Of a DNA stretch of 18,492 nt, positions 6,348 to 14,671 are shown in pieces; position 1 is the first letter of the stretch; each line of letters starts with the position of its first letter. The notes beneath the pieces are model-generated. The model searched no databases. It saw nothing but the letters and a program-made list of their open reading frames with translations, and was not told the DNA's origin. Position numbers and translations under genes: made by a program. Source of the DNA: Thermoplasmata archaeon (GTDB taxonomy: Archaea > Thermoplasmatota > Thermoplasmata > Thermoplasmatales > Thermoplasmataceae); assembly GCA_021826795.1 (NCBI GenBank), contig JAKAYM010000022.1, positions 1 to 18,492 on the forward strand, in the 5' to 3' direction.

Positions 6348-8591
6348 ATGGTGAACAGAAATAGAATAATAGCAATTGTTATAATATCATTATTTATAGT
6401 TACATTAATTAATATTCCCTCAGGGCATTCAGGTATCAATACTCAAAATCCTGATGCTGGAAGCACTTCTATCTTTGTACAAAATATGTCTTATGATGAA
6501 AAGGAAATCCGGACGTGCAGTAACAATTCAATATATTACAATATTACAGAAAGCCATTATTTACAAACAGAATATAGCTTTAATCTTTCCTGGGGCATAA
6601 ATCCTAGAGTGGAAGCTTCAACGGAAAATACCATTATTTTAGAACAGGCAAATAAAACTTTACTATCCATTGAATACGGAAAGCAACTATGTTACAAAAC
6701 AATAGTTTCAGGGACTAAAAATTATACAGGCATACTGAATTTTGATAAATGCCATACTACATACAACATATCAATAATATTATCAGATAATATGAAGAAT
6801 CATGCAATTATAATGCAGGGCAATGGCCATAACAGCCAGCCATATGTGGTGGCACTTGAAAACCCTTACAGGAATGAAAATATTACATTCATGTTCGGCG
6901 GAAAATATTCAAACCAGACTATAGGAAGAATAGGAGTTGAAAATTATACCGGATTAATTACTCCTGGAGGTGCCATTACTAATAATATAGAGCTGCAGAG
7001 CAGTAATATAATTCCATATCAGGTATACGGTTCTTCCATGGCATTTCTCGATTCAAAATTGAATTCTATCATTTATCTTGATAGGGATGTATCAATAATC
7101 AGGTATAACTACTATGATAGCAATTACTCTGTCATAGCCAATATAAATAATTCATATGGCTCTGCTATACATTCATTCCAGTATAGAGGGAAATTTATAT
7201 TTTATTACAGTTCATCTGATAAAACATATATATACAGTGTAAACAGTACAGATTTATCCATAAACAGAACAGTAATTCAGAATGATGATGCAACACATCT
7301 GCTGATCTACCGGAATCAGTACATCATGTTCAACCTGAATGGCACCTTTATTTTTCCGGGAAATTACACAGTAAATATTCCAGAAGGCAGGATTTTATCT
7401 GTAAATGCATCTAAAAATATGGAAATAACGACATTTTCAGGTAATAGGATATATAATTACACCATGAACAGCACTAAGATACCAATTATTACTGGAACCT
7501 ATTCATGGAATATGTCAGGAAAAGTAATTTATTCAGGTTCGATCAATGGCATTCAGTATTTAATTGAATACGGGCCATTGAAATTGAAGCCATACAGTAA
7601 CACATATTATAACTTATCAAATTCATTACCGAATATATATGAAAATGCCGGAGAAATCTATGAGTTCATCCATGGTAAATTTTTGAATACAGGCATAAAC
7701 GCAAACAATTCAGAAATTTCGGAATCAGACAATGCTATAATATTAATGAATGGGCTTCATATGTCCATATATTCCTTTAATGATGTGTTTTCAAAAGATA
7801 CTATTATAATCAAAAATGTCACAGAATCTGTTACCTACAGAAATACAAGACTGATCTTTAATGTTTCATCGGAATTAAGTTATAATCTATCGGTAACAAT
7901 ATTCAATACAACCTATTATGCCCATAATAATGAAATTTTATTAACATTCAATAATACCACATCTGGAATTTATAATTACAGTGCAGTTGCCATTAACAGT
8001 GCTGGATACAAATATTCAGGGAATTATAAAATGGAATATAACAACACATTGTATGTTAAGCCTGTTCCCAGGACAAAACCGGTAACCACGGTCACCGCTG
8101 CTTCTATATATGAAAGGTCAGGGGAATACCATCTTAAAATAAAAGGAAACAATACGCAAAATGCAACAGTTGCATGGTATGTCAATGGCAAATATTCAGG
8201 TTCAGGATTAGCACTTACCGATAGATTGCCGGAGGGCATTGACAAAATTTCAGCAAAAATCACCTATGACGGTAAGGTATATACTGCTGAAAAGACGGTA
8301 ATTGTACTGGGAAATATACCGTATATTGTCGGGGGAGTGGGAATAGGGGCTATTATAACCATATTTGCCGTTGAGACATTTTACTTTAATAATACCGATA
8401 TAGACGATATCATAGAAAATTCTTACGGAAAGACTGTTAAGGAATTAATAAAGGTAGGGAGAAAGAAACGTGCCAGCGGTAGGAGAATAAAATACCGGCT
8501 AAAGGCATTATCGATGGAGGGCAAAATATCCATTGCCAGGGATCTGGACAATAAAAAATATGTAATGGCAAATAAGGAGAAGAGGAAATAA
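6348..8591 (+). CDS. Large surface receptor with one TM helix and cytoplasmic winged-helix-like domain
   Basis: The 747-residue protein starts with a signal or anchor helix at about residues 8-24. A long extracellular part carries about 30 N-x-S/T sequons and beta-rich stretches. Residues around 225-350 look propeller-like, with repeats of the type FIFYYSSSDKTYIY. Two Ig/PKD-like units lie at about 485-570 and 575-655. Three cysteines occur near residues 50-130. A second hydrophobic helix at about 656-680 is followed by a basic 67-residue tail. Within the tail, about 692-740 (TVKELI, SGRRIKYRLKALSMEGKI, KYVM) resembles a winged-helix DNA-binding domain. With the tail inside, it would be a membrane-tethered one-component regulator or sensor. 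The ATG at 6348 (or the adjacent GTG at 6351) lies near a TTTTTATA box at 6323-6330. Ligand and targets are unknown. Confidence 0.75.
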   Translation: MVNRNRIIAIVIISLFIVTLINIPSGHSGINTQNPDAGSTSIFVQNMSYDEKEIRTCSNNSIYYNITESHYLQTEYSFNLSWGINPRVEASTENTIILEQANKTLLSIEYGKQLCYKTIVSGTKNYTGILNFDKCHTTYNISIILSDNMKNHAIIMQGNGHNSQPYVVALENPYRNENITFMFGGKYSNQTIGRIGVENYTGLITPGGAITNNIELQSSNIIPYQVYGSSMAFLDSKLNSIIYLDRDVSIIRYNYYDSNYSVIANINNSYGSAIHSFQYRGKFIFYYSSSDKTYIYSVNSTDLSINRTVIQNDDATHLLIYRNQYIMFNLNGTFIFPGNYTVNIPEGRILSVNASKNMEITTFSGNRIYNYTMNSTKIPIITGTYSWNMSGKVIYSGSINGIQYLIEYGPLKLKPYSNTYYNLSNSLPNIYENAGEIYEFIHGKFLNTGINANNSEISESDNAIILMNGLHMSIYSFNDVFSKDTIIIKNVTESVTYRNTRLIFNVSSELSYNLSVTIFNTTYYAHNNEILLTFNNTTSGIYNYSAVAINSAGYKYSGNYKMEYNNTLYVKPVPRTKPVTTVTAASIYERSGEYHLKIKGNNTQNATVAWYVNGKYSGSGLALTDRLPEGIDKISAKITYDGKVYTAEKTVIVLGNIPYIVGGVGIGAIITIFAVETFYFNNTDIDDIIENSYGKTVKELIKVGRKKRASGRRIKYRLKALSMEGKISIARDLDNKKYVMANKEKRK

Positions 8592-8720
8592 AAAAATAAT
8601 TTCGATGATTTGTTATCCTATATTTATCATATCTAATTGTGTCCCGTGAATTTATTTATTATCATGAAACAGAGGTTTCTGTGTCAGATCAAGAAAACGA
8701 CCAGAAATTATACAATCTAA

Positions 8721-8728
8721 AAATATTA
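8721..8728 (+). promoter_or_regulatory. TATA-like box for the GH15 gene
   Basis: AAATATTA is about 28 nt upstream of the ATG at 8754. The gap 8592-8753 also holds a small GAAAC/GTTTC inverted repeat near 8664-8678, with no clear role. Confidence 0.4.
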
Positions 8729-8753
8729 ATAGTCGTATAAATTACCCTTTACA

Positions 8754-10604
8754 ATGGTTATAAATTCAAAGACACTCAGCAGTACCAGTGACATTTACAG
8801 AGAAAATTACCTGAAAATAAGCAACCACGGTGCAATATTCAACAACAGAACATCTGCCCTGGTCGGTCTTGACGGAACCATTGACTGGGCATGTTTCCCG
8901 GACTTTGATTCCGACCCCATCTTTGATTCCATACTTGACAGCAAAAAAGGGGGTTCTTTTATATTCAGGCCCGTTGACGAATCAAAAGTAAACCAGTATT
9001 ATGAAGAATTTACAAACATACTCATAACGGAATTCATCCAGAACGACAAAATTGTATTGAGGTTGACAGATTTTCTGCCCACATCTGACTGTTCAACGCT
9101 GAATTTTCCCGAAATACATAGATTTGTGGAGGTTCTCAGCGGAATAAAGGTTGAAATATATTTTAAGCCGAATTTTCATTTCAGCAGGGAATTACCTAAA
9201 ATAATTCAAAACGAAAACGGCTTTCTCTTTCAGGGTGAAAGTTCCAGTGTTGGGCTGTCCTCGAATTTCAAGCTTAACAGTGGACAGGGAATAGTGTATA
9301 ACGATAATCTGTTTCTCGGATCAGGTACATACCAGTGGCTTGTTATCTCAACAGATATCAATTACATTCACAGGGTAGAGGAATATAAATCGTATCAGAG
9401 GCTGGAGGAAACAAGAATTTACTGGAAAAATTGGACTAATAAAATAACATATCACGGTGTCTGGCATAAATACATGCTGCGATCAGCCCTTGTGCTGAAG
9501 GGCATGTTTTACGACCCCACTGGTTTGATGGTGGCAGCCCCCACATCGAGCCTCCCTGAATCCATAGGCGGTGAGAGGAACTGGGATTACAGATATACCT
9601 GGATAAGGGATACAACATACGTCATTGAAGCTCTGTCAATGATAGGGCTGAAGGATGAGGCAACAAAGTTTCTCTACGGGCTCATGAATATGATACACAG
9701 AGACCATAAATTAAGGACTATATACCCGCTGGATGAGACACGGGAAATATCAGAAAAGATACTTGATTATTCAGGATATATGAACTCTGCACCTGTGAGG
9801 ATCGGGAATGAGGCTGCGGACCAGCTGCAGGTTGATCAGTACGGTTCGATCATTAATGCAATTTATCATTTTGAACTTTCAGGCGGGATAGTTACCCTGC
9901 AGCTCTGGGACTTCATAGTTGAAATACTTGATACATTGAAGCAGATATGGAAATATCCCGATTCAAGCATATGGGAATTCAGAAGCGAGCCGAGGCATTA
10001 TGTTTACTCTAAGCTTATGTCATGGGCGGCATTTCACTTTGCCGGTCTAATTGGCAAAAAGCTGTCATACTCCGCTGATTACAACGACTGGGACAGAATT
10101 GAAAAGGAAATCAGGGATGACATACTCGCAAATGGCTTCGACAGTGAAGCAAACTCATTTGTGCAGAGTTATGGGTCAAAGGAAATAGATGCATCACTTC
10201 TGCGGCTTCCACTCATAAATTTTCTGGATTCAGATGACCCCCGTGTACTGGGAACCATCAAGGTTGTTGAGACCAGACTCATGAACAGTTCTTACCTCTT
10301 CAAGCGTTACCTAGAGGATGATGGATTAAAGGGTGAGGACAACGGGTTTCTCCTGCTTACATTCTGGTATATCGAAGACCTGATCAAAATGGAAAGGGTC
10401 GGTGAAGCAAAGGATATACTGGAATCTGTTTTGAACATGTCAAACCATCTCATGCTCTTCTCGGAGGAGATAGATTTGAAAACCGGTGAGATGCTGGGGA
10501 ACTTTCCACAGGCAATATCACATCTGGGCGTTATCAGGACAATCACTCTTCTGAATAATGAATTCAAAAAGAGCGGCAATGCAGGAATATTGAAGTATGC
10601 ATAA
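8754..10604 (+). CDS. GH15 glycoside hydrolase (glucoamylase/trehalase type)
   Basis: The 616-residue enzyme belongs to glycoside hydrolase family 15, inverting exo-hydrolases that release glucose from maltodextrins or, in some archaeal members, trehalose. The N-terminal beta-sandwich begins GAIFNNRTSALVGLDGTIDW (26-45) with the FDSD motif at 51-54. The (alpha/alpha)6 barrel has ERNWDYRYTWIRD at 274-286, the general acid E408 in IWEFRSEPRHYVYSK, and the general base E571 in LFSEEID, followed by GNFPQAISH at 582-590. There is no signal peptide, so it acts in the cytosol. The adjacent debranching-enzyme gene and sugar transporter favour glucoamylase over trehalase, though GH15 trehalases are known from Thermoplasma. 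A TATA-like box at 8721-8728 supports a leaderless start at 8754. It is followed 86 bp later by its own-promoter neighbour. Confidence 0.92.
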   Translation: MVINSKTLSSTSDIYRENYLKISNHGAIFNNRTSALVGLDGTIDWACFPDFDSDPIFDSILDSKKGGSFIFRPVDESKVNQYYEEFTNILITEFIQNDKIVLRLTDFLPTSDCSTLNFPEIHRFVEVLSGIKVEIYFKPNFHFSRELPKIIQNENGFLFQGESSSVGLSSNFKLNSGQGIVYNDNLFLGSGTYQWLVISTDINYIHRVEEYKSYQRLEETRIYWKNWTNKITYHGVWHKYMLRSALVLKGMFYDPTGLMVAAPTSSLPESIGGERNWDYRYTWIRDTTYVIEALSMIGLKDEATKFLYGLMNMIHRDHKLRTIYPLDETREISEKILDYSGYMNSAPVRIGNEAADQLQVDQYGSIINAIYHFELSGGIVTLQLWDFIVEILDTLKQIWKYPDSSIWEFRSEPRHYVYSKLMSWAAFHFAGLIGKKLSYSADYNDWDRIEKEIRDDILANGFDSEANSFVQSYGSKEIDASLLRLPLINFLDSDDPRVLGTIKVVETRLMNSSYLFKRYLEDDGLKGEDNGFLLLTFWYIEDLIKMERVGEAKDILESVLNMSNHLMLFSEEIDLKTGEMLGNFPQAISHLGVIRTITLLNNEFKKSGNAGILKYA

Positions 10605-10659
10605 TACTCCATATGGCGGCATCTGCAGAGCTGTTCCGCACTGTTCGGCAGCGGGAAAA

Positions 10660-10668
10660 TTTTTAAAT
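10660..10668 (+). promoter_or_regulatory. TATA-like box for the debranching-enzyme gene
   Basis: TTTTTAAAT is centred about 27 nt upstream of the GTG at 10691. Together with the absence of a Shine-Dalgarno motif, it supports a leaderless GTG start. Confidence 0.5.
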
Positions 10669-10690
10669 AGGTATACTATATAATCACCCT

Positions 10691-11875
10691 GTGTCAGAAG
10701 ATCTTCAATCAATTCGCAGGAGCATGAATAATTATGTCTCCATGCTCAAGTCTGAGAATGGTTTCATGTACGCTGGATACCCAAGATTCATGGAACTATT
10801 CGGCAGGGATTCCATAATCTCCGGAGTTGAACTTTTCTATATTTATCCGGATATCCTCAAAAACACATTGATGGTTCTTGCGGGAAACCAGGGTATAATC
10901 TATAATACCGATACTGGAGAGGAGCCGGGAAAAATACTTCACGAGCTAGCAGATGCCAGGACATTCAGATATAATCCATCAAAGGAAAAATGGGTTAAAC
11001 CCTCTGTTCCACTCTATTATTCCATTGACAGCACACCGCTGTTCGTGTATGCCTGTGAGTTATACATTGAGAAGACCAATGATACCGGATTTATGGATTA
11101 CATCAGGAAACATATGGAAAGATCTGTATCATGGATGATTGAAAAATCGGGGAAAACCGGGTTCTTAACATATAATAATATAGAATTCGGGGATAAGCTG
11201 GCGTCACAGGGTTGGCTCGATGGTGCGTGGAGCCTGTACGGAAAATGGAAGGGTGATACCGCACTCATAGAAGTTCAGGGTTATTTTTACCAGGCTATGA
11301 AACAATACAATGAATTATTCCAGGAAAACCCTATGAGATCGGCAATAGAAAAAAGGATCGACTTCCTTGAAAATAACATTAACAGGTATTTCTGGCTGGG
11401 AGATGAGGAATATTATTCCCCAGCAGTGTTTTTCACAGGGAATGGTATGGAAAAACTTAATACAATAACATCAAGTGCAGGGCATCTCCTTCTGACAGGA
11501 TTGATAGATAGAAGCAGTAAAACAGCCATTGTTAAAAGGCTTTTTGAAAATGATATGAAGACACCCTTCGGTATAAGAACTGTATCTTCTTTAAGCGATT
11601 ATTTTGATCCGTATAAGTACCAGGCCGGAAGCATATGGCCACAGGATAACTGGTTAATATTGCAGGGATTGAAGCGCCATGGTTTCAAGAAGGAAGCAAA
11701 GATGTTGAGGGACTATATTTTGAATGCAATACTTGCTATAAGAGACCCATATGAATATTATTCAGTTGATCTAGACGGCAATATGATAAATATGGATCAG
11801 CTGGAAATCTATCCATGCATGCCACAGGCCTGGAGCACCGGTGCCTTTATGGAGATACTTGATGATAAATTCTAG
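10691..11875 (+). CDS. Amylo-alpha-1,6-glucosidase-type debranching enzyme, catalytic barrel only
   Basis: The 394-residue protein matches the catalytic (alpha/alpha)6 barrel of glycogen-debranching-type amylo-alpha-1,6-glucosidases. Motifs in order are FGRDS (37-41), EEPGKILHE (77-85), YYSIDSTPLF (109-118), QGWLDG (173-178, D177 the candidate general acid), EVQGYFY (194-200), GSIWPQDN (313-320) and PQAWSTGA (378-385). Many relatives are 600-700 residues because of an N-terminal GDE_N beta domain; that domain is absent here and the 86-bp upstream gap cannot hold it. It is probably cytosolic and works with the GH15 enzyme on branched glucans or imported oligosaccharides. The GTG start at 10691 sits 27 nt below a TTTTTAAATA box. 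Its TAG stop shares the palindrome CTAG with the stop of the opposing ABC ATPase gene. Confidence 0.85.
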   Translation: MSEDLQSIRRSMNNYVSMLKSENGFMYAGYPRFMELFGRDSIISGVELFYIYPDILKNTLMVLAGNQGIIYNTDTGEEPGKILHELADARTFRYNPSKEKWVKPSVPLYYSIDSTPLFVYACELYIEKTNDTGFMDYIRKHMERSVSWMIEKSGKTGFLTYNNIEFGDKLASQGWLDGAWSLYGKWKGDTALIEVQGYFYQAMKQYNELFQENPMRSAIEKRIDFLENNINRYFWLGDEEYYSPAVFFTGNGMEKLNTITSSAGHLLLTGLIDRSSKTAIVKRLFENDMKTPFGIRTVSSLSDYFDPYKYQAGSIWPQDNWLILQGLKRHGFKKEAKMLRDYILNAILAIRDPYEYYSVDLDGNMINMDQLEIYPCMPQAWSTGAFMEILDDKF

Positions 11876-12891
11876 CTGCTATTGACCTCTGAACTGGCAA
11901 CCCCGTCATTGGATTTTACATCCTCCAGGATTCCATCCCTGTACACATTGAATTTTTCCAATCCGAATGATATCTGGTCACCCACACTGTATTTTACATC
12001 GGTCCTGACCACCATATCACTGCCACCGGATGTGCAGTGCACGAAGTAATTTCCCTCTGAATTTTCTATCAATGTAACCTGGGCTGTTATATCATTGCCA
12101 TCCGTTGCCCATCTGGTCCTGAACCCGATGGTCCGGTCTGGATAGCCCATATCATCGCCGGGAATAAAATTCATGGGATATGTTCCTATGAAATCGCCGA
12201 CCCACTGTGTTGCCGGTCTCTCATATAACTCATTGTATGGTCCGATCTGCTCGATCACACCATTATGAAGAACCGCAACCCTGTCTGCAAGGTTTGAAGC
12301 CTCGACCTGGTCATGTGTAACGTAAACGAACGTGTGATTCAGATCCTTCTGCAATCTTTTCAATTCCTGCCTTGATGTGTATCTGACCCGGGCATCAAGA
12401 TTGCTCAGTGGTTCATCCAGCAGAAAGAGTGCAGGGTCCCGCACAAGTGCCCTGGCAATTGCAACCCTCTGCTGCTGCCCCCCACTCAACCTTGTGGCAT
12501 TGACATCGAGCTGTGGCCCTATGTTGAGTAGATCTGCAACCTTTTCAATTTTTTTGTGTATCTCATCCTTTGAAAGCCCAGCCATCTTCAGTGGAAATGC
12601 AATGTTTTTATACGCTGTCATATTTGGATACAGTGCGTAATTCTGGAACACCATGGCTATATTCCTTTTATTGGGTGGCTGGGAGGTTACATCGTTACCG
12701 TCAACTATTATCTTTCCGCCATCGAGATTTTCAATTCCCACAATAGTCCTGAGAAGTGTGGATTTGCCCTCGCCGGAAGGACCGAGAACCACGAGAAACT
12801 CGCCGTTCAGCACTTTCAGATTCAATTTATTCAGTACCCTGACATTTGAAAATGATTTTTCAAGATTTATTAATTCCATTTTATAATTCAT
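11872..12891 (-). CDS. ABC sugar-importer ATPase (MalK/UgpC/MsmK type)
   Basis: This 339-residue ATPase powers a CUT1-type carbohydrate importer. Walker A is GPSGEGKST (37-45), the Q-loop Gln is Q83, the ABC signature is LSGGQQQ (135-141), Walker B is ALFLLDEP (154-161) and the switch His is H193. Residues after about 235 form the TOBE/regulatory domain typical of MalK-like subunits, ending in a polar Ser/Asn tail. The ATG at 12891 overlaps the MalG-like stop as ATGA. It has GGAGG at 12901-12905 (complement strand), nine bases upstream, which also encodes the penultimate Gly-Gly of the permease. It is third in the operon after two permeases. One such ATPase can serve several importers, so partner exclusivity is not certain. 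Confidence 0.95.
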   Translation of the reverse strand: MNYKMELINLEKSFSNVRVLNKLNLKVLNGEFLVVLGPSGEGKSTLLRTIVGIENLDGGKIIVDGNDVTSQPPNKRNIAMVFQNYALYPNMTAYKNIAFPLKMAGLSKDEIHKKIEKVADLLNIGPQLDVNATRLSGGQQQRVAIARALVRDPALFLLDEPLSNLDARVRYTSRQELKRLQKDLNHTFVYVTHDQVEASNLADRVAVLHNGVIEQIGPYNELYERPATQWVGDFIGTYPMNFIPGDDMGYPDRTIGFRTRWATDGNDITAQVTLIENSEGNYFVHCTSGGSDMVVRTDVKYSVGDQISFGLEKFNVYRDGILEDVKSNDGVASSEVNSS

Positions 12892-13700
12892 ATTTTCATG
12901 CCTCCGCTTAAATACTCTCCCTTTAAATACTTCTGGAGCACAACAACTATTACAATTACCGGTATGGTTACCAGAAGGGCAAAGGTTGAGGCTATAAATG
13001 GCTCACCTCTGCTGACATAATCATACAGGCTTACAGGGAATGTCGGGTTTACTGGCGATATTATAACTGCATAGGTAAACTCGTCCCAGGAGGTCATCCA
13101 TGCCAATAAAAATGATATCAGTAAGGGTATTTTTATTAATGGGAAAATAACATCCTTGAAGGAATGGATAATGGATGCACCGTCCACCATTGCCTGGTTT
13201 TCCAGATCCTGCGGGAGTGCCCGGAAACCACCAAGCATGATGAATACCGATATGGGTAAAACCACAAGCTCCTGGGCCAGTGCAATGCCGAATATATTAT
13301 CGTAAAGACCTACCTTAATGAAGTATACGGAAATGGGAATTGCGATAACTATGGCAGGCATCATGTTAACAACGAAGAGAAGCATGATAATTTTATTTGA
13401 AAATCTCGCTGATAGTTTATTCAAGCCGTAACCTGCCGGGGTGGCAAGCACAAGTGCAAGAATGCCCACTGTAAAGGCAACTATAACACTCCTTATAACC
13501 GGTTTTATCAGTGATAGATTCTTTATGGATGATTCGAAATTCTTCAGAGTGAAAACAAAAGGAAGCTGGTATGGATAAAGCCTGTCAAATGTCAGGCTTA
13601 TGGGTTCAAAGGCTATCAGTATTAGTATGTACAGTGGATAAATAAAAATCACAGCCAGAATTATGGCTATTACATACGATGGCAGATTCCTATTTCTCAT
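12888..13700 (-). CDS. ABC sugar permease, MalG type
   Basis: The inner-membrane permease has about six transmembrane segments and the cytoplasmic EAA loop at about residues 167-188 (ENQAMVDGAS...FPLIKIP), which docks on the ATPase. An in-frame GTG at 13712 would give 274 residues. I prefer the ATG at 13700 (270 residues) because a GGGGGTG Shine-Dalgarno-like run at about 13710-13716 lies at the right distance for it, and the GTG is part of that run. It overlaps the upstream MalF-like gene by 11 bp with this start and the ATPase gene by 4 bp, which implies tight translational coupling. Confidence 0.92.
   Translation of the reverse strand: MRNRNLPSYVIAIILAVIFIYPLYILILIAFEPISLTFDRLYPYQLPFVFTLKNFESSIKNLSLIKPVIRSVIVAFTVGILALVLATPAGYGLNKLSARFSNKIIMLLFVVNMMPAIVIAIPISVYFIKVGLYDNIFGIALAQELVVLPISVFIMLGGFRALPQDLENQAMVDGASIIHSFKDVIFPLIKIPLLISFLLAWMTSWDEFTYAVIISPVNPTFPVSLYDYVSRGEPFIASTFALLVTIPVIVIVVVLQKYLKGEYLSGGMKI
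12901..12905 (-). promoter_or_regulatory. Shine-Dalgarno site of the ABC ATPase gene
   Basis: GGAGG on the complement strand is nine bases upstream of the ATG at 12891 and lies within the last codons of the MalG-like permease. Confidence 0.6.
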
Positions 13701-14535
13701 ACTGCTTTGCACCCCCGAATTTTATTACTATAAAGGCAAAAACCACTATTATTGCCAGTAGGATGCTTGCCGCCGCATAGGAGTAATATGTTGTAGAAGA
13801 ATATAAAAAGTACTCGTATACCAGTGTATTGATCAGCGATGGGGAATATCCTATTAATATCAATGGAAGGGCGAATATATTGAATTCACTGACACCCCTT
13901 ATCAATAATGCTATGGCTATGAATGGAGCCAGATTCGGCAATGTTATATGTATGAATCTTCTGAAAGAACCGGCACCATCAACGCTTGCGGCCTCATAGA
14001 GCCTTGGTGGTATGGTGGACATTCCGCCCAGGAGTATAAGGGCAACCAGTGGTGTATTTTTCCAGAAGTCTGCGAACATCACAATGCCCATTGAGGAATA
14101 TCGATTGGAATACCAGTCGATGCTGTGGATTCCCAGAGAGTACAGGGTTGAATTGGCAAATCCTCCCACCGGGCTGAATATCAATGAAAATATGAATGCA
14201 GAAACCACAGTTGAAATACCGTAGGGAATGATGAATATTGTGGAAAATAATTTATTCCCCTTGAGTGATTTGATTAAAATATTGGCTATGAGTATGGCAA
14301 AGAATAATTGAATTAACAGTGCACCGAAGCTTACAAGCAATGTATCGCCAAGTGAGACCACAAGCCCTGCCTTGTATATTGCATGATAGTTGGATAGGGA
14401 ATAACCTCCCCCGGTGCTTCTGAAGCTATAAAACACCACAGATGCGGCAGGAAAGAAGGAAAGGACGGCAACATAGACCAGTGCCGGTAAAACATAAATT
14501 ATATACTTATAATTTCTATGACTCTGCATGAACAT
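13690..14535 (-). CDS. ABC sugar permease, MalF type
   Basis: This is the first gene of the importer operon. The 281-residue membrane protein has six predicted helices and an EAA loop at residues 180-201 (YEAASVDGAGSF...ITLPNLAP), typical of CUT1 permeases. It lacks the extra periplasmic loop of enteric MalF, as usual outside proteobacteria. The ATG at 14535 lies 25 nt from a TTTAAATAT box at 14556-14564 on the complement strand, so the operon mRNA is probably leaderless. Three TGGTA direct repeats lie immediately upstream of that box and may be a regulator site. It is divergent from the substrate-binding protein gene across a 136-bp promoter region. Confidence 0.93.
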   Translation of the reverse strand: MFMQSHRNYKYIIYVLPALVYVAVLSFFPAASVVFYSFRSTGGGYSLSNYHAIYKAGLVVSLGDTLLVSFGALLIQLFFAILIANILIKSLKGNKLFSTIFIIPYGISTVVSAFIFSLIFSPVGGFANSTLYSLGIHSIDWYSNRYSSMGIVMFADFWKNTPLVALILLGGMSTIPPRLYEAASVDGAGSFRRFIHITLPNLAPFIAIALLIRGVSEFNIFALPLILIGYSPSLINTLVYEYFLYSSTTYYSYAAASILLAIIVVFAFIVIKFGGAKQYEK

Positions 14536-14555
14536 AGCAATTAATTTATAAGTTA

Positions 14556-14564
14556 TATTTAAAG
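14556..14564 (-). promoter_or_regulatory. TATA-like box of the ABC importer operon
   Basis: TTTAAATAT on the complement strand is centred 25 nt upstream of the ATG at 14535. The nearly identical TTTAAATA core is used by the divergent binding-protein promoter. Confidence 0.55.
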
Positions 14565-14566
14565 TT

Positions 14567-14587
14567 TGGTATGTACTGGTAATGGTA
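14567..14587. repeat. Three TGGTA direct repeats in the divergent transporter promoter
   Basis: TGGTA occurs at 14567-14571, 14577-14581 and 14583-14587, directly upstream of the permease operon TATA box. The first two are exactly 10 bp apart, one helical turn. A candidate regulator site; the binding protein is unknown. Confidence 0.35.
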
Positions 14588-14643
14588 TATTAAACATGAT
14601 AAGCTGTATAAATTCAGTGGCTATTTAATAGATATCAGTAAAG

Positions 14644-14651
14644 TTTAAATA
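14644..14651 (+). promoter_or_regulatory. TATA-like box of the substrate-binding protein gene
   Basis: TTTAAATA is centred about 24-25 nt upstream of the ATG at 14672, implying a leaderless transcript. Confidence 0.55.
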
Positions 14652-14671
14652 TTACTATGTTATAGATTTTT

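Noticed and set aside
8664..8678. GAAAC/GTTTC inverted repeat before the GH15 gene
   Set aside because: A five-base stem is expected by chance in a window this size and it is not positioned at the TATA box.
9436..9618. Open frame on the minus strand within the GH15 gene
   Set aside because: It lies opposite conserved GH15 motifs, encodes no recognisable domain and has no promoter; it is a shadow frame.
12377..12886. Plus-strand open frames opposite the ABC ATPase
   Set aside because: They mirror the Walker and signature regions of a well-supported gene and have no independent signals.
14567..14587. TrmB-type operator (TACT-N3-AGTA) in the transporter promoter
   Set aside because: TACT is present but the matching AGTA half is not at the required spacing, so only the TGGTA repeats are reported.
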